Source: Flavisericum labens (lineage in GTDB: Bacteria; Bacteroidota; Bacteroidia; Flavobacteriales; Flavobacteriaceae). From it: a DNA stretch of 64,000 bases. A program made the position numbers and the translations under genes. How positions within the stretch are numbered: the stretch's first letter is position 1; every line of letters begins with the position of its first letter. The notes beneath the pieces were generated by a model. It did no database searches, was not told where the DNA came from, and saw only the letters and a list, made by a program, of their open reading frames with translations. Below are positions 34,134 through 41,691 of this stretch, in pieces. The stretch is from NCBI RefSeq assembly GCF_045446075.1, contig NZ_JBJJBQ010000001.1, forward strand, positions 682,001-746,000, in the 5' to 3' direction.

Positions 34134-35159
34134 ATGAAAACAATTATGAAAAAATTTATTACACTTTCAATGTTCTTAATGGCATTTAGTTTATTTGCTC
34201 AGGAAGAAGCGAGCAAGCTTACCATAAGTGGTAGTGTTGATGCTTATTATCAAACTTATCTAACAGCTCCAGATAATGTTGGTGCCACATTCGGTACTGC
34301 TTTTGCTGGTAAATCTGGCTTCGCATTAGGTATGGGTAACATTATTGCTAGTTATGAAGGAGAAAAAGTAGGTGCGGTTTTAGATTTAGTTACTGGCCCA
34401 AGAGGTGCGGGTGCTACTTTTAATACAGATATTGTTGATGGTATTGTTAATCAAGCTTATGTTTATTGGAATGTGTCTGAAGGTACTACCTTAACATTTG
34501 GTAGATGGAATACGTTCTTAGGCTATGAAGTTATTGCTCCAGCAGCAAACTTTAACTACAGCTGCTCGTATTTGTTTTCAAGCGGACCTTTCTCTCATAT
34601 GGGTTTAAAAGCAGATTTTGCTTTGTCTGATGATTTTAGCTTAATGTTAGCTGTTACTAACCCATGGGATACAAATGATATATCTATGAGTGGTGAATAT
34701 GCGCTTGGAGCTCAATTAGGTGCTTATGGCCAATACCTTAACTTTTACTATGATAGCGGGAATGCCGGTGGATTAGGTTTTGAAGTTGACTATACTGGTG
34801 GCTTTGACTTGTCAGATGCTTTCTTCTTAGGTATCAATGCTGCTTATAATGATAATGACGGTTCTGGTTTCTACGGTGCTGCCCTATACCCACAAATTGC
34901 TACTTCTGATAGCTTTTCTGTAGGTTTAAGGGGTGAGTATTTTGCTATACATGGTGATGGAGATGATTTACCATCTGTATTCGCTACAACTTTAACTGGA
35001 AGTTATACTGTAGATAACCTAATTATCAAACCAGAAATTAGACTAGACGCTTTAACTAATCAAGATGATGGTCAATTTTACGGAAACTTTGTTGACAGTG
35101 ATGGAGTTGGTACAGATAGTTTAGCTGCATTTACTTTAGCTGCTATAGTTACATTCTAA
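34134..35159 (+). CDS. Outer-membrane beta-barrel porin (OmpL/BBP2-like)
   Basis: A 341-residue outer-membrane protein with a Sec signal (hydrophobic run ending SLFAQ) and a barrel of alternating aromatic and polar strands: LTISGSVDAYYQTYLT, GKSGFALGMGNIIASYEG, TLTFGRWNTFLGYEV. It ends in an aromatic strand AAFTLAAIVTF. The pattern matches putative beta-barrel porin-2 proteins. It is followed by a terminator and the amt-P-II genes. A role in letting ammonium or another nitrogen source cross the outer membrane is inferred from position only. The alternative start at 34146 is equally acceptable. Confidence 0.82.
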   Translation: MKTIMKKFITLSMFLMAFSLFAQEEASKLTISGSVDAYYQTYLTAPDNVGATFGTAFAGKSGFALGMGNIIASYEGEKVGAVLDLVTGPRGAGATFNTDIVDGIVNQAYVYWNVSEGTTLTFGRWNTFLGYEVIAPAANFNYSCSYLFSSGPFSHMGLKADFALSDDFSLMLAVTNPWDTNDISMSGEYALGAQLGAYGQYLNFYYDSGNAGGLGFEVDYTGGFDLSDAFFLGINAAYNDNDGSGFYGAALYPQIATSDSFSVGLRGEYFAIHGDGDDLPSVFATTLTGSYTVDNLIIKPEIRLDALTNQDDGQFYGNFVDSDGVGTDSLAAFTLAAIVTF

Positions 35160-35194
35160 GGGATGTAAAAAGAATATAACAAAAATGAATAAGG

Positions 35195-35225
35195 CAGGTT
35201 CATTACTCAATAAAGAACCTGTTTT
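35195..35225 (+). terminator. Terminator after the porin gene
   Basis: CAGGTTC and GAACCTG form a seven-base stem followed by TTTTATT. The long loop makes it a moderate terminator, so some read-through into amt is likely. Confidence 0.6.
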
Positions 35226-35262
35226 ATTCTTAATAATTAACTAACCCTAAAAATTATTTATT

Positions 35263-36549
35263 ATGTCAATATTAAATATGCCCCTTATAATTCAAGATAC
35301 CGCCGCAATAGAAGGCGACATGGGAATGCTGTGGATGCTAATTTCAGGTATTCTAGTATTCTTTATGCAAGCTGGATTCTTCTTAGTTGAGTCTGGTATG
35401 ACAGATTCAAAGAACGCGGTAAACATTGCCATGAAAAACTTCTTGGACATCGCAGTTGGTTCTTTGGCTTTCTGGTTCATAGGGTATTCATTAATGTACG
35501 GTGCCGATCAAGGTGGAGGTTTTTTCCATTGGGGTGGTTTTATTTTCTCTCAGGGCGCTGCCGATTTATTCTTCCAAACGGTATTTGCCGCTACTGCAGC
35601 AACTATTGTTTCTGGAGCTATTGCAGGAAGAACAAAATTTACAACATATGCCATTTTTAGTGTTATACTAACGGCCTTTATTTACCCAATAGCTGGTGGA
35701 TGGGAATGGAATGGCGGATGGTTAAATAATACTGATGGTATTATGCCAGCCGAATTTATCGATTTTGCAGGTTCTTCAATAGTTCACTCTGTTGGTGGAT
35801 GGGCTGCCTTGATTGCCGCGTGGATGGTAGGTCCTAGAATTGGTAAGTTCCTTAACGGTAAACCAATCGAAATGCACGGTCACAACCAAATGTACGCTAC
35901 TTTAGGTGTTTTTATCCTTTGGTTAGGATGGTTTGGTTTTAACGGTGGTTCTCAGTTGGCATGGGGTGGCGATGATGCTACCGGAGCTTCTCAAGTTGTA
36001 CTTGTTACAAATTTAGCTGCTGCTGCTGGTGCTTTAGGTGCTTTATTGTTTACTTGGTTTAAAAATGGAAAACCAAATTTAAGTATGACTTTAAATGGTG
36101 CTCTTGCTGGTTTGGTAAGTATAACTGCTGGTTGTGGTAACATGACGGAAGGTGGTGCCGTATTAGCTGGATTAGTAGGTGGTTTACTAGTTGTGTTATC
36201 AATTGGTTTTATAGAAAAAACGTTAAAAATTGATGATGCTGTAGGTGCTATTTCTGTTCACGGTGTAGCCGGAGCCTGGGGAACCTTAGTGATTGGTCTT
36301 TGGGGTGTTGACGGTGACGCTGGTATAGGTTTGTTCAATGGTGGTGGAGCTGCTCAACTAGGAGCTCAAGCTATCGGAGTTATTGCTTACGCTATTTGGG
36401 CTATGGTTTTATCTTTCATATTCCTATATATTATGAAAGTAACAGTTGGACTTAGAGTTTCTGAAAAAGAAGAAATTGATGGTCTAGACTGGGCAGAGCA
36501 TGGTTCAATCGCTTACCCAGGTAAGAGACAAAGAGAAGTTGAAGAGTAA
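35263..36549 (+). CDS. amt: Ammonium transporter Amt (copy 1)
   Basis: Amt proteins conduct ammonium across the inner membrane. The 428 residues cover about 11 membrane helices. The twin pore histidines lie in IVHSVGGWAALIAAW and VHGVAGAWGTLVIG, and the conserved LGWFGFNGGS is present. The C-terminal tail (GLRVSEKEEIDGLDWAEHG) is the part that interacts with P-II proteins in this family. It is followed 142 bases later by a P-II gene, the usual Amt-GlnK pairing. A second pair follows directly, so this organism keeps two ammonium uptake and sensing units side by side. Confidence 0.95.
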   Translation: MSILNMPLIIQDTAAIEGDMGMLWMLISGILVFFMQAGFFLVESGMTDSKNAVNIAMKNFLDIAVGSLAFWFIGYSLMYGADQGGGFFHWGGFIFSQGAADLFFQTVFAATAATIVSGAIAGRTKFTTYAIFSVILTAFIYPIAGGWEWNGGWLNNTDGIMPAEFIDFAGSSIVHSVGGWAALIAAWMVGPRIGKFLNGKPIEMHGHNQMYATLGVFILWLGWFGFNGGSQLAWGGDDATGASQVVLVTNLAAAAGALGALLFTWFKNGKPNLSMTLNGALAGLVSITAGCGNMTEGGAVLAGLVGGLLVVLSIGFIEKTLKIDDAVGAISVHGVAGAWGTLVIGLWGVDGDAGIGLFNGGGAAQLGAQAIGVIAYAIWAMVLSFIFLYIMKVTVGLRVSEKEEIDGLDWAEHGSIAYPGKRQREVEE

Positions 36550-36569
36550 AATAAGATTATAAGAATGTC

Positions 36570-36599
36570 AAAAGGTGCCTTTGTTTAAGGGCACTTTTT
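36570..36599 (+). terminator. Terminator between amt copy 1 and P-II copy 1
   Basis: AAAGGTGCC and GGGCACTTT pair with one wobble, followed by a short T run. It separates amt copy 1 from the P-II gene, perhaps incompletely. Confidence 0.6.
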
Positions 36600-36691
36600 G
36601 AATATTTGGCAAAGTACAATAAATAAGTGTTTTAGGGGAATCAAATAATTTCCTAGTTTTAGCAAACTAAAATTAAATAAGATTACAGATT

Positions 36692-37030
36692 ATGAAAAAA
36701 ATTGAAGCAATTATTAGAAAATCAAAATACAACGTTGTAAAAGATGCGTTGCACGACGTAGGTGTAAACTTCTTTTCTTATTGGGATGTAACCGGTCTTG
36801 GTAATGAGAAAGAAGGACATGTTTACAGAGGTGTGTCATATAGTACTAGTGATATTCAACGTAGATATTTATCGATAGTTGTAAATGATGATTTTGCAGA
36901 AAAAACAGTTCAAACCATTATAAGTTCTGCTGGAACGGGCGAAGTAGGTGATGGTAAAATATTCGTATCAGATATAGATGAGTGCTACAGAATACGAACA
37001 GGTGAAAAAGGCGGAGAAACTTTAAAATAA
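36692..37030 (+). CDS. glnB: P-II nitrogen regulatory protein (copy 1)
   Basis: P-II proteins sense 2-oxoglutarate and ATP/ADP and gate Amt channels. The 112 residues show the N-terminal MKKIEAIIRKSKYN, a T-loop region VTGLGNEKEGHVYRG followed by SYSTSDIQRRYLS, and the C-terminal GEVGDGKIFVSDI and RIRTGEKGG. The tyrosine that is uridylylated in proteobacteria aligns with the Tyr of SYS. The T-loop sequence around it differs from the classical form, as in other Bacteroidota. It lies between two amt genes. About 94 of 112 residues are identical to copy 2. GlnB and GlnK cannot be distinguished from sequence alone. Confidence 0.93.
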   Translation: MKKIEAIIRKSKYNVVKDALHDVGVNFFSYWDVTGLGNEKEGHVYRGVSYSTSDIQRRYLSIVVNDDFAEKTVQTIISSAGTGEVGDGKIFVSDIDECYRIRTGEKGGETLK

Positions 37031-37058
37031 TTAATACAAAACATAAAAAACAATTATA

Positions 37059-38288
37059 ATGGAAGGATTATTTACAGCAAACAATGTATGGATGATGATC
37101 TGTACAGCATTGGTTTTCTTTATGCATACAGGTTTTGCATTTTTAGAAATCGGGCTAACAAGACAAAAAAATACAATAAACATATTATTTAAAAACATAT
37201 TTATTATCACGGCAGGGCTGCTACTATATTATATAGCAGGTTTCAATTTAATGTACCCTGGATTTGCAGAAGGTTCTGCTGGGGTTTTTGATTTTGCAGG
37301 ATTCGGAATTGCTGCACCAGAAAATGGAATGACAACAGAATACGCTGATGGTGGTTACACTTGGTGGACAGATTTCTTATTTCAAGGTATGTTTGCAGCC
37401 ACTGCAGCCACTATTGTTTCTGGAGCTGTTGCAGAGCGTATAAAAATTGGACCTTTTATGATATTTACTGTACTATATGTAGGTATTATTTACCCAATTG
37501 CTGGATCATGGAAATGGGGTGGCGGATTCTTAGATCAATTAGGATTCTATGATTTTGCTGGTTCTACTTTAGTGCATTCAGTTGGAGGATGGGCTGCTTT
37601 AGTAGCCGTTTGGTTATTGGGTGCTAGAATAGGTAAATTTAAAAACGGAAAAGCGCAAGCGATTCCTGGTCATAGTATTCCTATGGCAACCGCAGGTGTG
37701 CTTATACTTTGGCTAGGATGGTTTGGCTTTAATGGAGGCTCTGTGCTTTCAGCTGATCCAGAATTAACGTCGTTAACTTTAGTTACAACGTGTTTGGCTG
37801 CTGCTGCTGGCGGTGTAGTTGCTGCTTTGGTTTCGTTCTTAAAGTATAAAAACCTTGATTTAACCATGTTCTTAAATGGTATTTTAGGTGGTTTGGTTGG
37901 TATTACTGCTGGTGCAGATGTTATGACACCAGAAAGTGCAATCATCATTGGTGCTATTGCAGGTGCACTTATTGTATTTGCTGTTAGTTTTATTGATGCT
38001 ATTAAATTAGACGACCCTGTTGGTGCTATTGCGGTTCATTTAGTATGTGGTATTTGGGGTACTTTGGCAGTTGGTATTTTCTCTACTAATCCAGACCATA
38101 CATTCATAGCTCAATTAACAGGTGTAGCTTGCTACGCAGGAATTTGTATAGCGTCTTCATTCTTAATATTCTTTGTGTTGAAGAAAACTGTAGGTATCAG
38201 GGTTTCTGAAAAAGAAGAATTGGAAGGGCTTGATGCTCACGAGCACGGTATGGATGCTTATGCTGATTTTAGATTGAATGAGCATTAA
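37059..38288 (+). CDS. amt: Ammonium transporter Amt (copy 2)
   Basis: A second Amt of 409 residues, 28 bases after P-II copy 1 and probably cotranscribed with it. The pore histidines are in LVHSVGGWAALVAVW and VHLVCGIWGTLAVG, and LGWFGFNGGS is conserved. The C-terminal tail (GIRVSEKEELEGLDAHEHG) is similar to that of copy 1. It is clearly diverged from copy 1, for example with its own N-terminus (MEGLFTANNVWMMICT), so it is not a recent duplicate. It ends at a very strong terminator. Confidence 0.95.
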   Translation: MEGLFTANNVWMMICTALVFFMHTGFAFLEIGLTRQKNTINILFKNIFIITAGLLLYYIAGFNLMYPGFAEGSAGVFDFAGFGIAAPENGMTTEYADGGYTWWTDFLFQGMFAATAATIVSGAVAERIKIGPFMIFTVLYVGIIYPIAGSWKWGGGFLDQLGFYDFAGSTLVHSVGGWAALVAVWLLGARIGKFKNGKAQAIPGHSIPMATAGVLILWLGWFGFNGGSVLSADPELTSLTLVTTCLAAAAGGVVAALVSFLKYKNLDLTMFLNGILGGLVGITAGADVMTPESAIIIGAIAGALIVFAVSFIDAIKLDDPVGAIAVHLVCGIWGTLAVGIFSTNPDHTFIAQLTGVACYAGICIASSFLIFFVLKKTVGIRVSEKEELEGLDAHEHGMDAYADFRLNEH

Positions 38289-38316
38289 TATATAATAAAT
38301 TAAATTTGATATAATT

Positions 38317-38350
38317 AAGGATGCCTTTTTAAAAAGGCATCCTTTTTTTT
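38317..38350 (+). terminator. Strong terminator after amt copy 2
   Basis: AAGGATGCCTTTTT is directly followed by its perfect inverted copy AAAAAGGCATCCTT and a T run, giving a 14-base-arm hairpin. Confidence 0.9.
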
Positions 38351-38412
38351 GTTATCTTGAATACTGATTTAAATTTAAGAGTGTTTGAATAGTTTATTAT
38401 ATTTTTAAAATC

Positions 38413-38751
38413 ATGAAAAAAATTGAAGCAATTATAAGAAAATCTAAGTTTAGTTTGGTTAAAGAGGCCCTTCACGATGTTGGGGTTAACTTTTTTTCTT
38501 ATTGGGATGTTACCGGATTGGGTAACGAAAAAGAAGGTCATGTGTATAGGGGTATCTCCTATAGCACAAGTGATATTCAAAGAAGGTATCTTTCTATAGT
38601 AGTTAATGATGATTTTGCTGAAGCCGCCATTGGAGCCATTATAAAATCCGCAAGTACAGGCGAAGTGGGCGATGGTAAAATTTTTGTTTCTGACATCGGA
38701 GAGGCTTTTAGAATTCGAACAGGTAGTAAAGGCGGCGATACCTTAAATTAA
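38413..38751 (+). CDS. glnB: P-II nitrogen regulatory protein (copy 2)
   Basis: A 112-residue P-II protein nearly identical to copy 1. The T-loop is the same apart from Val to Ile before SYS. The changes cluster in the segment before STGEVGDGK (DDFAEAAIGAIIKSAS instead of DDFAEKTVQTIISSAG) and at the C-terminus. Keeping the T-loop while changing the body suggests the same Amt partner face with altered trimer or ligand behaviour. Its own terminator lies upstream, so it may be expressed separately from copy 1. It is convergent with ppc. Confidence 0.93.
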   Translation: MKKIEAIIRKSKFSLVKEALHDVGVNFFSYWDVTGLGNEKEGHVYRGISYSTSDIQRRYLSIVVNDDFAEAAIGAIIKSASTGEVGDGKIFVSDIGEAFRIRTGSKGGDTLN

Positions 38752-38774
38752 ATAGTAGAGAATTATTTACGCAT

Positions 38775-38808
38775 AAAAAGGGCTAATTCGAAAGAATTAG
38801 CCCTTTTT
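38775..38808. terminator. Bidirectional terminator between P-II copy 2 and ppc
   Basis: A 15-base perfect stem (AAAAAGGGCTAATTC with GAATTAGCCCTTTTT) with a GAAA tetraloop, and A/T tracts on both sides. It is the strongest terminator in the window and serves both convergent genes. Confidence 0.92.
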
Positions 38809-38829
38809 ATGTATATAATCATTCTTGTA

Positions 38830-41412
38830 TTAAGCCGAGTTTCTACTGGCGTTAATATTACCAAATAACGATCGGGTAACTATTTTTTCAAAAATCTTTT
38901 TCTCATCGTTATCAATTCCGGCTTTTTCAAATTCTTGAACCTTTTTAAGGGCGTATTGCTGAATGGTTAAAAGTGGTAAAACAATCGATTCTCTTACCTG
39001 AATGGAGGCTTTACCAGAAGGTTCGTTTTCCATCAGATCTTCGTATCCTGTTAATTTAAGCAATAGACTTTTAGTGGTCAAGTATTCTTCGTGGATAATG
39101 TTCCAAAACGCACCAAATTCTTCGTCGTTAGACATGTATTTTGTAAGGTCGAAGAATGATTTTGTTAAGGACATCATACTGTTTTCCAACAGTGTTTTGA
39201 AGAATTTAGAGTTTTTGTAAAGTTGCTCTACTTTATCAAATTCACCTCTGTCTTCATATTGTTTCAATGCCGTACCAACACCAAAGAAACCTGGTACATT
39301 TTGCTTTAACTGGCTCCATGACCCAACAAACGGAATGGCACGTAAATCTGAAAACACCAATTTATCTGAGTTTCCTCTTTTGGATGGTCTACTGCCTATA
39401 TTGGTTTTGGCGTAGTATTTTAAAGTGCTCATGCGTTCTAAATAAGGAATAAACATCTCGTGGCTTTTAAAGTCTTTATAGGTTTGGTAGCTCGTCTCTG
39501 CCAAATCATTCATAACCGCCCTGTCTTCGTCAGACATTCTGTTCTTTTCCTTGAGTTTATTCATAATACCAGAACTAATTAACTGCTCAAGGTTGTACTG
39601 AGACGAATCTAAAGTCCCGAAATTAGAGCTAATAGTTTGTCCCTGTATAGTTAACTGTACTTCTTTATCTTCAATTGTTGGCCCCAAAGATGAATAGAAT
39701 TGGTGGGTTTTACCTCCTCCACGTGCTGGTGGTCCACCTCGTCCGTCAAAAAATATGGCAGTAACATCATATTTTCTAGACATTTCGGTAAGCAGTTCTT
39801 TAGCTTTATAAATTCCCCAGTTAGCCATTAAGTAACCACCATCTTTAGTTCCGTCAGAGAAACCTAGCATTATGGTTTGTTTCATGCCTCTGGCCTTTAA
39901 GTGGGCCATATATTCTGGGTTGGTGTACAATTGTTCCATAACGCCTGGCGCATTTTCCAGGTCGGTAATGGTTTCAAATAAAGGCACTACATCAACCGTT
40001 AGTTCATCTTTAAAGGCAACAATTTTAAGCATAGCAAACAGCTGCATCATATTTAAAGCTGTTTGGTTGTTGCTTATTATATAGCGGTTCGCTCCGCGTT
40101 CGCCATTGCTCTTTTGGATGTCTTTAATTATTGAAATAGTCTTAAGGGTATTACGTACCATTTCGTCTTCAAAAGCATCTAAGTCTTCAATACTGTCGTT
40201 AGCTTTTGAAAGAATTTCAATTTGTTCACTTTCAGATAAATCGTGATAGTTATCTGGGAACGAAGAGTTACCCTGTGCTATTAAATGATCTATAACCGTT
40301 GTGAAAACTGAATGGTGTATGCGGCTGTCTTGCCTTATGTCTAGCGTAGCAAAATTATATCCAAACATATGCACCTTATTAATTAGGTTGTTAATTTCGG
40401 CAACATATAGTGATTGGTGCTCATCAATAATAACCTGTCTTATACTAAGAAGCTCTTTAATTAATTCTTTGGAATCTATGGTTTTTTTCCTGTTGAGGTC
40501 TATGCTGTATTTGTATAAAATGGTTTCCAATTTTATAATACGCTCTTCAACCCCTCTAAACGTAAGCTTTCTTCTTAGTTTTTTTAGGTCTTGGTAATAT
40601 TTTTTAAGTACGGCTTGCTTGAGTTTGTTGGCTACTTTTAAAGTGGTTTCTGGTTTTACAAACGGGTTACCATCTCTATCGCCACCGGGCCAAAATCCAA
40701 TGTTTATAATCTCATTGTGCTTTTTGCCATCCGTATAGATATTTTGCTGTATGTAATTGTAAATTTCGCTAAATGATTCGTAAAATACGTTTTCTAAATA
40801 CCAGATTAAACTTTTAGCTTCATCGTAAGGTGTGGGCTTTGTGTGCTTAAAAAAAGGCGTTTTTCCCAATTGTCCAAACAAGTTGTTGATTTCAGAAAGG
40901 TTGTTTTCCTTGATGGCCTCGGTTAAATCCGTTATAATACCAAGTACCGAGCCTGGGTAAAACTGTGTGGGATGGGCCGTTAGTACTATTCTAACTTTAA
41001 ACTCATCAAGATATTGTTTTAACTCTTCTAACTTGCCTTCAGAATTTGCAGACCCTTTAAGGTTTCTTAATGTACCAACACCTTCCATGTTATTCACTAC
41101 CGGAAAAGCGGCATCCTCAATGGCGTCAAACAGTACAACTTGCCTTTCAATATATTGTATAAACCTAAAAAGAAGATTTATTTGGCTTTCTTTGGTACGA
41201 CGTGCTTGGTATTTCTTGAAAAAGGTATCAACTATAGTGGTGGGGTCGTCTCCTTGTTTAAAGCCCTTTTCGCATGTTTCATGAAATAAAGGGAGCAAAA
41301 CTCCGGTTTTTGTAACCGAATCAAAAGGTAAAGTCATGAATATACTATTGTATATTTGATACTTTGACAAAACACTTTGGTTGAATCTAGTTAATTTTGG
41401 CTCTACTGACAT
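38830..41412 (-). CDS. ppc: Phosphoenolpyruvate carboxylase
   Basis: PEP carboxylase adds bicarbonate to PEP to make oxaloacetate, refilling the citric acid cycle. The 860-residue length fits. Catalytic landmarks are the essential His in VLTAHPTQF, GGDRDGNPFV, and the glycine-rich loop FFDGRGGPPARGGGKTHQF. The loop has the PPARGGGK form seen in Bacteroidota where proteobacteria have TVGRGGGP. A C-terminal SLFGNINASRNSA follows the rule that this end is buried and conserved. It is a single gene convergent with P-II copy 2, and its position next to the nitrogen locus fits supply of carbon skeletons. Confidence 0.95.
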   Translation of the reverse strand: MSVEPKLTRFNQSVLSKYQIYNSIFMTLPFDSVTKTGVLLPLFHETCEKGFKQGDDPTTIVDTFFKKYQARRTKESQINLLFRFIQYIERQVVLFDAIEDAAFPVVNNMEGVGTLRNLKGSANSEGKLEELKQYLDEFKVRIVLTAHPTQFYPGSVLGIITDLTEAIKENNLSEINNLFGQLGKTPFFKHTKPTPYDEAKSLIWYLENVFYESFSEIYNYIQQNIYTDGKKHNEIINIGFWPGGDRDGNPFVKPETTLKVANKLKQAVLKKYYQDLKKLRRKLTFRGVEERIIKLETILYKYSIDLNRKKTIDSKELIKELLSIRQVIIDEHQSLYVAEINNLINKVHMFGYNFATLDIRQDSRIHHSVFTTVIDHLIAQGNSSFPDNYHDLSESEQIEILSKANDSIEDLDAFEDEMVRNTLKTISIIKDIQKSNGERGANRYIISNNQTALNMMQLFAMLKIVAFKDELTVDVVPLFETITDLENAPGVMEQLYTNPEYMAHLKARGMKQTIMLGFSDGTKDGGYLMANWGIYKAKELLTEMSRKYDVTAIFFDGRGGPPARGGGKTHQFYSSLGPTIEDKEVQLTIQGQTISSNFGTLDSSQYNLEQLISSGIMNKLKEKNRMSDEDRAVMNDLAETSYQTYKDFKSHEMFIPYLERMSTLKYYAKTNIGSRPSKRGNSDKLVFSDLRAIPFVGSWSQLKQNVPGFFGVGTALKQYEDRGEFDKVEQLYKNSKFFKTLLENSMMSLTKSFFDLTKYMSNDEEFGAFWNIIHEEYLTTKSLLLKLTGYEDLMENEPSGKASIQVRESIVLPLLTIQQYALKKVQEFEKAGIDNDEKKIFEKIVTRSLFGNINASRNSA

Positions 41413-41629
41413 ATAATTTTTTTTTCTATTGAAAATTAAGCATAAAAATACTAAAGCTAGACCTAAACAACACAGCCTGTTTTAAGTTTTATCAAATTTT
41501 ATCCTTTAAAGAAACCTGATTAAGAATAATTAAATAAAATGGGGGCTATGGCCCTATCTTTTTAATTAATTATGGGGTTGTTTTCAGTTTTTTCCTCCAT
41601 TAGTTCATCAATTGTATGAGAATGTAGTA

Positions 41630-41641
41630 TGATATTTGTCA
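41630..41641 (+). promoter_or_regulatory. Second Crp/Fnr-type site, upstream of the 41692 gene
   Basis: TGAT-ATTT-GTCA sits in an inverted repeat, with A and T flanks. Read on the minus strand it is ATGACAAATATCAT, which differs from the nos-operon site ATGATAAATATCAT at one base and has the same AAAT centre. Its centre (41635.5) is 29.5 bases before the -10 box, exactly as at the nos operon. The same activator probably controls both. Confidence 0.6.
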
Positions 41642-41664
41642 TATTCTGCCATAACATAACTATT

Positions 41665-41672
41665 TACCTTTG
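41665..41672 (+). promoter_or_regulatory. -10 box for the 41692 gene
   Basis: TACCTTTG is an exact TAnnTTTG match 19 bases before the ATG at 41692. The expected transcription start is near 41676, putting the Fnr-like site at about -40.5. Confidence 0.6.
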
Positions 41673-41691
41673 TCGATCAAATATAAAAAAC

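Noticed and set aside
35263..38751. Recent tandem duplication of the amt-P-II unit
   Set aside because: The P-II copies are close but the Amt copies differ throughout, including the N-terminus, and the spacer DNA is unrelated, so a recent unit duplication is not supported.
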